A stretch of DNA of 14,920 bases, from NCBI GenBank assembly GCA_937915075.1, contig CALDMA010000120.1, positions 1-14,920 of the forward strand. Reading direction: 5' to 3'. The notes below the pieces were generated by a model. That model was not told where the DNA came from. It ran no database searches and worked only from the letters and a program-made list of their open reading frames with translations. The stretch is from an uncultured Oscillospiraceae bacterium (GTDB lineage Bacteria > Bacillota > Clostridia > Oscillospirales > Oscillospiraceae). Position numbers and translations under genes: made by a program. Positions within the stretch are counted from its first letter, which is position 1; every line of letters begins with the position of its first letter. This document shows, piece after piece, positions 1 to 5,313 of the stretch.

Positions 1-2
1 CG

Positions 3-341
3 GGCATGACCGACGTGGCCAGCGGCAGTTACTATGAGAAGGTGGTCGCGTGGGCGATTGAGAACGGCATCACCACCGGCACCGGCGAGGGCAGCTTCTC
101 TCCCGACGCGGCCTGCACGAGAGCGCAGGCGGTGACGTTCCTTGCCCGCGCCCTGAACACGAAGGAGTCCGGCAAGGCGGAGTTCGGCGACGTTCCGACC
201 GACAGCTATTTTGCCGAGGCAGTCGCCTGGGCAGCGGCCAACGGCGTGACCGAGGGCATCGGCGGCGGCCTGTTCGGCTCCGACAACGATTGCACCCGCG
301 GCCAGATCGTGACGTTCCTTTATCGGGCGTACAACAAGTAA
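3..341 (+). CDS. SLH-domain surface protein, C-terminal fragment
   Basis: This is the 3' end of a gene that begins before the window; the frame is open from base 3. The visible part holds two S-layer homology repeats. The first (about residues 2-50) reads DVASGSYY, then AVAWAIENGITTG-like and CTRAQAVTFLAR. The second (about 57-112) reads FGDVPTDSYFAEAV, NGVTEGIG and CTRGQIVTFLYRAYNK, then stops. SLH repeats of this type anchor exported proteins non-covalently to cell-wall polymers in Firmicutes, and a C-terminal pair is a usual arrangement. The ATG at 6 sits where the repeat normally carries the Phe before DV, so it is an internal Met rather than a start. The enzymatic or structural role lies upstream and cannot be judged. 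A strong terminator follows. Confidence 0.9.
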   Translation, partial: GMTDVASGSYYEKVVAWAIENGITTGTGEGSFSPDAACTRAQAVTFLARALNTKESGKAEFGDVPTDSYFAEAVAWAAANGVTEGIGGGLFGSDNDCTRGQIVTFLYRAYNK

Positions 342-366
342 GCCCAAAACGCTCCCGCAAAAAAGC

Positions 367-400
367 GGTCCGCATCCGAAATGGGTGCGGACCATTTTTT
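367..400 (+). terminator. Rho-independent terminator after the SLH gene
   Basis: An 11-bp stem (GGTCCGCATCC with GGGTGCGGACC, one G-T wobble) closes a 5-base GAAAT loop and is followed by CA and six T. It lies 25 bp past the SLH stop codon and separates that gene from spoVT. Confidence 0.9.
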
Positions 401-426
401 GTCAAAAATCTTCCAGCTTGTTCCTT

Positions 427-455
427 GGATAAACTGGCGCGATTTTCAAAGACTA
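427..455 (+). promoter_or_regulatory. possible sigma-G-like promoter of spoVT
   Basis: GGATA at 427-431 and AAGACTA at 449-455 are 17 bases apart. They loosely fit the forespore sigma-G pattern (GHATR, 17-18 bases, CATWMTA), with 5 of 7 matches in the second box. In Bacillus subtilis spoVT is made in the forespore under sigma-G, which is why I looked. The match is imperfect and no good vegetative promoter is visible in this gap either. Confidence 0.2.
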
Positions 456-492
456 AGGCCAGTAAAACGACGTTAAAGGAGAATCGGCATAG

Positions 493-1035
493 ATGAAAGC
501 AACCGGAATCGTGCGCCGGATCGACGACCTTGGCCGTGTGGTCATTCCCAAGGAGATCCGCCGCACCATGCGTATCCGCGAGGGCGACCCGCTGGAGATC
601 TACACGAGCAAGGAGGGCGAGGTCATCTTCAAGAAATACTCGCTCATGGGCGGCGTGGACGAATTTGCCGCGCAGATCTGCGAAACACTCAACAAGACCA
701 CCGGCCTGACCGTCGCCGTGACGGACCGTGACAGCGTGGTAGCCGCGGCGGGCAGCGCGCGGCGCGATCTGATCGGCAAGCGCATCAGCAGCGAGCTGGA
801 GCAGATCATGGAGGACCGCGCCATCTACCGCGCACAGGGCGGCGAGCGCAGCGTCTACGTCACCGACACGCTCGACCGCTGTTGCGCCGCCATCGCCGCG
901 CCCATCATTTCCGAGGGCGACGCGCTGGGGCTGGTGCTGTTTGTGGAGAACGAGGGCGAGAACCACGTCGGCGAGACGGAGTACAAGCTCGCGCAGACCA
1001 TCGCCTCCTTCCTCGGCAGGCACATGGAGAGCTGA
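493..1035 (+). CDS. spoVT: stage V sporulation protein T (SpoVT)
   Basis: SpoVT is a forespore transcription regulator that tunes sigma-G-dependent genes and spore coat and germination properties. The 180-residue product matches the family length (about 178). Residues 1-50 are the AbrB-type swapped-hairpin DNA-binding domain, with the signature MKATGIVRRIDDLGRVVIPK, then EIRRTMRIREGDPLEIY. Residues from about 55 to 178 form the GAF-like sensory domain that separates SpoVT from AbrB and Abh. The start is fixed by the AbrB signature and by AAAGGAG at 475-481. It stands alone, between the SLH terminator and a two-way terminator that overlaps its stop codon. Its presence is good evidence for an endospore former. 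Confidence 0.96.
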   Translation: MKATGIVRRIDDLGRVVIPKEIRRTMRIREGDPLEIYTSKEGEVIFKKYSLMGGVDEFAAQICETLNKTTGLTVAVTDRDSVVAAAGSARRDLIGKRISSELEQIMEDRAIYRAQGGERSVYVTDTLDRCCAAIAAPIISEGDALGLVLFVENEGENHVGETEYKLAQTIASFLGRHMES

Positions 1036-1075
1036 AAAAGGGAAGCGTCCCGCAGGCGGGACGCTTCCCTTTTTT
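1035..1075. terminator. bidirectional terminator between spoVT and the convergent hydrolase gene
   Basis: A perfect 18-bp inverted repeat (1035-1052 with 1057-1074) closes a 4-base CAGG loop. The left arm begins AAAAAGGGAAGCG and the right arm ends CCCTTTTT, so either strand gives a GC stem followed by a U-run. It starts at the last base of the spoVT stop codon and ends 3 bases before the stop codon of the convergent minus-strand gene, so it can serve both. Confidence 0.93.
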
Positions 1076-1077
1076 CT

Positions 1078-1605
1078 TTAGTCGTTGACGACCTTGATCT
1101 GGCACATCTTCATCGTCTCGAGCGCGTGGCGGTGGCTCTCCGGCGTGACGCCGGCGCAGCAGCTCGCGTCCACGGTGATGGGCGCTTCGGGCATCGCCGC
1201 TTTGAACAGCAGCGCGTTGGACACCACGCAGATGTCAGTGCAGAGGCCGACCAGCTCGATCTCCAGCGCCTCCTGCGCGCGCTCGGTCATCAGAATACCG
1301 GCGAGCCGGTTGGAGCCGAAGGTGGGCTTGTCGATAACGGTTGCCTTCTCCGCAGCCTTGGCGACCGCATCGTTGAGCTGCCAGCCGTGGGTGCCCTCGA
1401 TGCAGTGCTCGACGGGCAGGTTGCGGCCCTCCTGCGTGTCGAGGTAGTTTTCGTAGTGCGTGTCGCGCGTGAGATAGAGGTTCCACGGGTCGTACTCCTT
1501 CATCTTCTCCACAACGCGCGGAACGATCTGCTGCGCCTCCTTCGTGCCGAGCGAGCCGTCGATGAAGTCGTTCTGCATATCAATGACGACGAGAATCTTA
1601 CGCAT
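1078..1605 (-). CDS. isochorismatase-family cysteine hydrolase, probable nicotinamidase
   Basis: The 175-residue product has the isochorismatase-like hydrolase fold. The Asp-Lys-Cys catalytic triad is readable: D9 in LVVIDMQNDF, K93 in VIDKPTFGS and C126 in GLCTDICVVSNAL. A DxH...H metal site as in nicotinamidases is also present (D48, H50, H67, the last before CIEGTHGW). PncA converts nicotinamide to nicotinate and ammonia for NAD salvage; that specificity is inferred from the metal site, and another small-amide hydrolase is possible. The frame stays open upstream to 1770, but the start at 1605 is chosen because the family begins with this beta strand and AGGAGG lies 8 bases ahead of it. The gene stands alone, convergent with spoVT and divergent from the RNA gene at 1704. 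Confidence 0.88.
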   Translation of the reverse strand: MRKILVVIDMQNDFIDGSLGTKEAQQIVPRVVEKMKEYDPWNLYLTRDTHYENYLDTQEGRNLPVEHCIEGTHGWQLNDAVAKAAEKATVIDKPTFGSNRLAGILMTERAQEALEIELVGLCTDICVVSNALLFKAAMPEAPITVDASCCAGVTPESHRHALETMKMCQIKVVND

Positions 1606-1626
1606 GGCAATGCCCTCCTGTGTGAC

Positions 1627-1640
1627 GGGGCGATCGCCCC
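1627..1640. promoter_or_regulatory. perfect 14-bp palindrome in the hydrolase leader
   Basis: GGGGCGATCGCCCC reads the same on both strands. It lies just upstream of the ribosome binding site of the minus-strand hydrolase gene and next to an AT-rich stretch. As DNA it could be an operator; as RNA it could fold into a 5-bp stem with a GATC loop. No regulator is identified. Confidence 0.35.
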
Positions 1641-1668
1641 TTATTTTTGACATTTTTCCCCAAACCGC

Positions 1669-1697
1669 TTGCATTGTCTGGAATAAATTGCTATAAT
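1669..1697 (+). promoter_or_regulatory. sigma-A-type promoter of the structured RNA
   Basis: TTGCAT (1669-1674) and a perfect TATAAT (1692-1697) are separated by exactly 17 bases. The expected start is a G at about 1704. The tRNA-Leu promoter further along has almost the same layout (TTGCAA, 17 bases, TATAAT), which suggests a promoter for an abundant stable RNA. Confidence 0.75.
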
Positions 1698-1703
1698 CTG
1701 CTT

Positions 1704-1930
1704 GAAAAACAAAAATGCGGCGGCTTACGGGTGTTGGCGCACCCGCAAGCCTGAGCAGGTGAGTCAGCACCTACACAATGACCTTACGGTCGCACCGCAT
1801 GGGTATTATACGACATTTCACCGCTTGGCGCAAGGGGTGCTTTGTTGTTTTTCCCAAGTGCTTGTGTTGCATCAGAAGGGTTTTCTCTTCGTTCGCTGTG
1901 TAGGCTTATGCCCTGCACGGCGTTTTTTGT
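1704..1930 (+). ncRNA. candidate structured non-coding RNA of about 227 nt, family not identified
   Basis: The interval has a promoter with start near 1704 and a strong terminator ending about 1930, and holds no credible reading frame. ATGCGG (1715-1720) pairs with CCGCAT (1795-1800) and encloses three hairpins: 1722-1751 (GGCTT/AAGCC, one mismatch, CGGGTG/CACCCG), 1757-1772 (AGGTG/CACCT) and 1780-1791 (GACC, TTAC loop, GGTC). A fourth hairpin lies at 1819-1839 (CACC/GGTG and CTTG/CAAG). The first 12 bases, GAAAAACAAAAA, are exactly complementary to 1924-1935, so the ends can close. It lacks the motifs I would look for in tmRNA, RNase P RNA, SRP RNA, T-boxes or the common riboswitches. A free-standing RNA of about 200 nt with a multibranched domain in Firmicutes could be the raiA class; I cannot confirm this by eye. 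Gene status is inferred from promoter, terminator and folding. Confidence 0.65.
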
Positions 1931-1934
1931 TTTT
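1894..1934 (+). terminator. intrinsic terminator of the structured RNA
   Basis: An 11-bp stem (CGCTGTGTAGG with CCTGCACGGCG, two G-T wobbles) with a 7-base loop is followed by six T, a G and five T. It ends the RNA that starts near 1704. Confidence 0.85.
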
Positions 1935-1940
1935 CACCTA

Positions 1941-1973
1941 CCCCTCGGAGAGGGCCGCCTCCCCTCCGAGGGG
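1941..1973. repeat. GC-rich inverted repeat
   Basis: CCCCTCGGA (1941-1949) is matched by TCCGAGGGG (1965-1973), and the stem can be extended inward with mismatches through GAGGG and CCTCCC. No T-run follows on either strand, so it is not a standard terminator. It may be a leader hairpin of the DUF4230 transcript or a remnant of a small dispersed repeat. Confidence 0.55.
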
Positions 1974-2043
1974 ATTTGAGTAAAGAAAGAATATTTCAGC
2001 GGATTCGTGACCGGATGGCACGCGAAAAAAACAAGAACGATTT

Positions 2044-2065
2044 TGGAGCTGTCCCGTAAGCTCCA
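2044..2065 (+). repeat. hairpin in the presumed DUF4230 leader
   Basis: TGGAGCT (2044-2050) and AGCTCCA (2059-2065) form a perfect 7-bp stem with an 8-base loop, about 15 bases ahead of the DUF4230 ribosome binding site. Apart from this and the 1941-1973 repeat, I see no promoter or gene in 1936-2095, so the DUF4230 gene may depend on read-through from the RNA promoter or on a promoter I cannot recognise. Confidence 0.4.
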
Positions 2066-2095
2066 CACAAAAGACTTGAAAGGAGCCAATTGATC

Positions 2096-2899
2096 ATGGA
2101 ACAAACAAACGAACCCAAGCAGCCCGAAAGCGGGTCAGCACTTCTCCCACCTCCCGAAGAAGGCACAGACTACCGAGCACACGACAGAGATGCGCACCGC
2201 ACAACAGGTCGCTTCTTCCGTCAAACTATGCGTTGGTACATCGCAGCGTTGGCCGCTGTCTCTCTCCTCGGCGGATTTTTTGGTTATAAAATCTGTTCTA
2301 ATACAATACCTGCCAAAATCGACCAAGCGGTAAAAGCGGCGGTAGAGGAGGTTTATGCCGACGCCACCTTTACCGCGGAAGAAATATCGACCGAAATTGA
2401 TATGCAGATCGTACTGAAAGATATTCAAGCCATTGGCGAGCTGGCCACGGTCGAATACCTATATACCGATGCCGGCAAGTTTTCCGATCCGAAGCAACTA
2501 TTTGGTTGGAATATCCCTCTAACAACAAAATCCTTTGTCATGCGCTGGGATGGCAGTATCAAAGCAGGCATCCGCCAAATTGAGGATATTCGTGTAGAGG
2601 CCGACGCTGCAAGTAAAGCTCTTATCATCTATCTGCCGGAAGCGGAAATTCTGTCCCATACGGTAGACAAAGACAGCATGGAGGTGCTTGACGAAAGCAA
2701 CGGCCTTTTCAACCCCATTTCTGTCAGCGATGTAAGCAAATTTCAGAAAGAGAGCGAGACGGCAACGGAGCAGCGGGCTCTTGACAACGGCATTTTGGAG
2801 AAAGCGCAGGAAAATGCCGAAATACTTATTAAAAACATCTTAAATGCAAACCCGATCATCCAACAAAGCAGCTATTCCGTCAGCTTCTACTATGAGTAA
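2096..2899 (+). CDS. DUF4230 domain membrane-anchored protein
   Basis: The 267-residue protein has a polar N-terminal segment, one membrane segment at about residues 47-65 (WYIAALAAVSLLGGFFGY) and a long C-terminal part expected outside the cell. That part fits DUF4230 as I know it: LATVEYLYTDAGKF, FGWNIPLTTKSFVMRWDG, IKAGI, a strand-rich stretch ending IIYLPEAEILSHTVD, then NGLFNPISVSDVSKFQ and a helix with ALDNGILEKAQENAEILI. The biochemical function of the family is unknown to me. The ATG at 2096 is preferred over a TTG at 2090 because AAAGGAG ends 10 bases before the ATG but only 4 before the TTG. The coding sequence is clearly AT-richer than its neighbours, which suggests a different history. 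A microprotein gene follows 27 bases after the stop codon and may be co-transcribed. Confidence 0.88.
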   Translation: MEQTNEPKQPESGSALLPPPEEGTDYRAHDRDAHRTTGRFFRQTMRWYIAALAAVSLLGGFFGYKICSNTIPAKIDQAVKAAVEEVYADATFTAEEISTEIDMQIVLKDIQAIGELATVEYLYTDAGKFSDPKQLFGWNIPLTTKSFVMRWDGSIKAGIRQIEDIRVEADAASKALIIYLPEAEILSHTVDKDSMEVLDESNGLFNPISVSDVSKFQKESETATEQRALDNGILEKAQENAEILIKNILNANPIIQQSSYSVSFYYE

Positions 2900-2926
2900 A
2901 GACCTTGCATCAAAGGAGACCGTATT

Positions 2927-3007
2927 ATGAAAAACTTGCTTGGACTGCTTGTGTTCGGTCCATTTTGGCTGATTTTTAAGCTCTGCAAATTTCTTGATCG
3001 TCATTAA
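2927..3007 (+). CDS. 26-residue hydrophobic microprotein
   Basis: The frame starts at an ATG placed 8 bases after a full AAAGGAG ribosome binding site (2912-2918) and ends with TAA at 3005. It begins MKNLLGLLVFGPFWL, continues with a short hydrophobic stretch and ends KFLDRH, so it has one likely membrane segment with charged ends. It lies 27 bases past the DUF4230 stop in the same direction, which suggests co-expression. It is too short for most gene callers. I do not recognise a family. The ribosome binding site, the spacing and the amphipathic layout make translation plausible, but nothing proves it. Confidence 0.6.
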   Translation: MKNLLGLLVFGPFWLIFKLCKFLDRH

Positions 3008-3176
3008 AAATCTCTGTTACCCCGCCGCAGAGCGGCAGCGGCCGCAAGGAGAGCGGCAAATCGAAAGCCGCAACAAGAAGCTGCACGCACTCCTTTGCGC
3101 AGCGCGTGCAGTTGTCCTATTGCAAGGCTTACAATGGCAGATCAAGGACGCAGCCCTTGCGCTCTCTTGGGGTTCC
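3008..3176. other. non-coding stretch with several inverted repeats
   Basis: No convincing gene is seen here. A frame from 2994 to 3215 has no ribosome binding site and runs into the terminator hairpin. The stretch contains a perfect 8-bp stem, CTGCACGC (3081-3088) with GCGTGCAG (3104-3111), a pairing GCAAGG...CCTTGC across about 3122-3159, and several short GCGG/CCGC repeats. The density of stems next to a long perfect hairpin is typical of a small intergenic repeat element, but only a search for further copies could show it. Confidence 0.35.
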
Positions 3177-3213
3177 AAAGGGGGTATTCTCTACGGTAGA
3201 GAATACCCCCTTT
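3177..3213. terminator. 17-bp perfect hairpin ending the cysS operon, probably two-way
   Basis: AAAGGGGGTATTCTCTA (3177-3193) and its exact complement (3197-3213) close a 3-base CGG loop. It lies 9 bases past the cysS stop codon on the minus strand and downstream of the DUF4230 pair on the plus strand. The T-tracts are only three bases on each side, so it is a very stable stem with a weak U-run. Confidence 0.75.
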
Positions 3214-3222
3214 GATCATTCG

Positions 3223-4674
3223 TTATACCCGCTTCCACTTCGCGCCGTTCGGCACATCGGTCACCTCGATGCCCTGTGCCTTCAGCTCATCGCGGATGCG
3301 GTCGGCCTCGGCGAAGTTCTTCGCCTTCTTGGCGTCGGCACGCTGGCGGATCAGCGCCTCGACGGCCTCGTCCGGCGTACCGTCCTCGGCGACGACGGTG
3401 AACGCGCACGCGCTCTGCGCGGCGGTCGCGGCGTTCTTCTCGCGCAGCGCGGCGGCCTTGGCGATGAGGTCAAGGCTCAGGACCTCGTCGAGGTCGGCGA
3501 TGATCGCAAGCTTGGTCGCACCGCTCGTCTTGGCCTTGAGCACATCGTAGAGCACGGTGACGCCCATGGCGGTGTTGAGGTCATTGTCCATCTCCTTGGA
3601 GAATTTCGCGCGGTACTCGGCGCGCACGGCCTCGTCCACGCCGCCCTCGTCCTTGAGGTTGGCGATCTTCGCGAGGAGCTTATTGTAGGCAAGCGCAGCG
3701 TTGTCCAGATTCTCCCAGGTGAACACGAGGCTCTTGCGGTAGTGGCTCTGCAGGCAGAAGAAGCGGTAGGCCAGCGGGTCATAGCCCTTCTGCTCGAGCA
3801 GGGAAACGGTCAGAAATTCGCCCTTGGACTTACTCATTTTGCCGTCCGTTGTATTGAGGTGGGCAACATGGCACCAGTGGGGGCACCAAGGGTGTCCGAG
3901 GTAGCTTTCGGACTGGGCGATCTCGTTCGTGTGATGCGGGAAGGCATTGTCCACGCCGCCGCAGTGCAGGTCGAGGTATTCGCCGTTGTACTTCATGGAA
4001 ATGCCGGAGCACTCGATATGCCAGCCGGGATAGCCGACGCCCCAGGGAGAATCCCACTTGAGCGCCTGATCCTCGAACTTGGACTTGGTGAACCAGAGGA
4101 CGAAGTCGTTCTTATTCTTCTTGTTCGTATCCTCCTCCACGCCCTCGCGGACGCCCACGGCGAGGTCTTCCTCGTTGTGGTCGTTGAAGATATAGTAGCG
4201 ATTCAGCTTGCTCGTGTCAAAGTAGACGTTGCCGCCGGCGAGGTAGGCGTAGCCTGTGTCGAGCAGTTTGGTGATGATCTTGATATAATCGTCGATGAGG
4301 CCGGTGGCGGGCTGCACGACGTCAGGACGCTTGATGTGAAGCTTTTTGCAGTCGGCAAAGAAGGCGTCGGTATAGAACTGCGCGATCTCCATGACGGACT
4401 TGTGCTCGCGCTTGGCGCCCTTGAGCATCTTGTCCTCGCCCTCGTCGGCGTCGCTCGTGAGGTGGCCGACGTCGGTGATGTTCATAACGCGGTTGACGCT
4501 GTAACCCGCGAAGCGGAGGTACTTTTCCAGCACATCCTCCATGATGTAGCTGCGCAGATTGCCGATGTGGGCAAAGTGATAGACGGTCGGGCCGCAGGTG
4601 TACATCTCGACGTGGTTCGGGGTATGGGTCCTGAGCTCTTCCTTTTTGTGGGTGGCGGAATTATAGAGGTACAT
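3223..4674 (-). CDS. cysS: cysteinyl-tRNA synthetase
   Basis: CysRS, a class I aminoacyl-tRNA synthetase, attaches cysteine to tRNA-Cys in the cytoplasm at the cost of ATP. The 483-residue protein shows the HIGH-type motif as HIGN (36-39, a common form in this enzyme) and KMSKS (279-283). The zinc ligands that recognise cysteine align at C27, C222, H247 and E251, with the same spacing as in the Escherichia coli enzyme. The anticodon-binding helical part fills the C-terminus and ends in RADAKKAKNFAEADRIRDELKAQGIEV. An AAAGGAG sequence just ahead of 4674 supports the start. It is the last gene of the minus-strand run, 36 bp after pgsA. Confidence 0.98.
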   Translation of the reverse strand: MYLYNSATHKKEELRTHTPNHVEMYTCGPTVYHFAHIGNLRSYIMEDVLEKYLRFAGYSVNRVMNITDVGHLTSDADEGEDKMLKGAKREHKSVMEIAQFYTDAFFADCKKLHIKRPDVVQPATGLIDDYIKIITKLLDTGYAYLAGGNVYFDTSKLNRYYIFNDHNEEDLAVGVREGVEEDTNKKNKNDFVLWFTKSKFEDQALKWDSPWGVGYPGWHIECSGISMKYNGEYLDLHCGGVDNAFPHHTNEIAQSESYLGHPWCPHWCHVAHLNTTDGKMSKSKGEFLTVSLLEQKGYDPLAYRFFCLQSHYRKSLVFTWENLDNAALAYNKLLAKIANLKDEGGVDEAVRAEYRAKFSKEMDNDLNTAMGVTVLYDVLKAKTSGATKLAIIADLDEVLSLDLIAKAAALREKNAATAAQSACAFTVVAEDGTPDEAVEALIRQRADAKKAKNFAEADRIRDELKAQGIEVTDVPNGAKWKRV

Positions 4675-4710
4675 ACAGAAACTCCTTTTCAGAGCAAAAT
4701 TAACTTGGCT

Positions 4711-5244
4711 TCAGTCCGGCTCGCGGAACACGTCAATGTTCTTGACAAAATACTCGATGCCGGAATAGGCGGTGGTCAGCACGATGACGGCATTGCACAG
4801 GGGATCGAACCAGGCGTACGCGCTGAAAATGTTGAGCAGCATCGCGCAGAGGCAGACCATGGTCGACGCCGTTTTGACCTTGCCGGACCACGCCGCGGCG
4901 ATCACGCGGCCCTGCTCGACGGCGACGAGCCGCATCCCGGAGACCGCAAACTCGCGCAGCAGCACGATGGCAAGGCACCAGCCGGGCATCTGCCCGATCT
5001 CGACGAGGTAGCACATGGCCGCCATGACAAGCACCTTGTCCGCCAGCGGGTCCATGAACTTGCCGAAATTCGTGATCTGGTTGTAGTGGCGGGCGATGTA
5101 ACCGTCCGCGAAATCCGTGAGGCACGCGGCCACGAACACGCCGAAGGCGGCATAGCGCGCATAGGGGAAATCCAAATACAGGATCACAAGAAATACGGGG
5201 ATCAGCGCCACCCGCGCAAGGGTGAGCTTATTGGCAGTCGTCAT
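4711..5244 (-). CDS. pgsA: CDP-diacylglycerol-glycerol-3-phosphate 3-phosphatidyltransferase
   Basis: PgsA makes phosphatidylglycerol phosphate from CDP-diacylglycerol and glycerol 3-phosphate, the committed step to phosphatidylglycerol and cardiolipin. The 177-residue membrane protein carries the complete CDP-alcohol phosphotransferase motif D44-x2-D47-G48-x2-A51-R52-x8-G61-x3-D65-x3-D69, whose Asp residues bind the catalytic metals. About six hydrophobic helices fit an inner-membrane enzyme of normal length. The start NKLTLARVALIPVF is typical of the family and follows a GAAAGGA site. It lies between rimO and cysS on the same strand. Proximity of pgsA to recA and rimO is common in Firmicutes. 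Confidence 0.96.
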   Translation of the reverse strand: MTTANKLTLARVALIPVFLVILYLDFPYARYAAFGVFVAACLTDFADGYIARHYNQITNFGKFMDPLADKVLVMAAMCYLVEIGQMPGWCLAIVLLREFAVSGMRLVAVEQGRVIAAAWSGKVKTASTMVCLCAMLLNIFSAYAWFDPLCNAVIVLTTAYSGIEYFVKNIDVFREPD

Positions 5245-5313
5245 CTGTGAACAGTCCTTTCAAGGCGCTCGCGCGCCGGTGTTTGCTATTTTGCCGCGTC
5301 CGCGCGGAGCGTC

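Noticed and set aside
70..1023. 317-codon minus-strand frame across the SLH end and spoVT
   Set aside because: It crosses a strong terminator and lies antisense to SpoVT, whose AbrB domain is clear.
1715..1800. TPP, T-box or another common riboswitch ahead of DUF4230
   Set aside because: A CTGAG tract and GGGT segments recall TPP and T-box elements, but the diagnostic core sequences are absent and the RNA ends in a terminator well before the gene.
1702..1983. 93-codon frame over the structured RNA
   Set aside because: No ribosome binding site, it passes through an intrinsic terminator, and the composition is not protein-like.
2994..3215. 73-codon frame after the microprotein
   Set aside because: It overlaps the microprotein end, has no ribosome binding site and ends within the terminator hairpin.
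3106..5250. A 714-codon plus-strand open frame
   Set aside because: It runs antisense across all of cysS and pgsA, which are unmistakable on the other strand. It is low-complexity in V, A, G, D, H and R, as mirror frames of GC-rich genes are.
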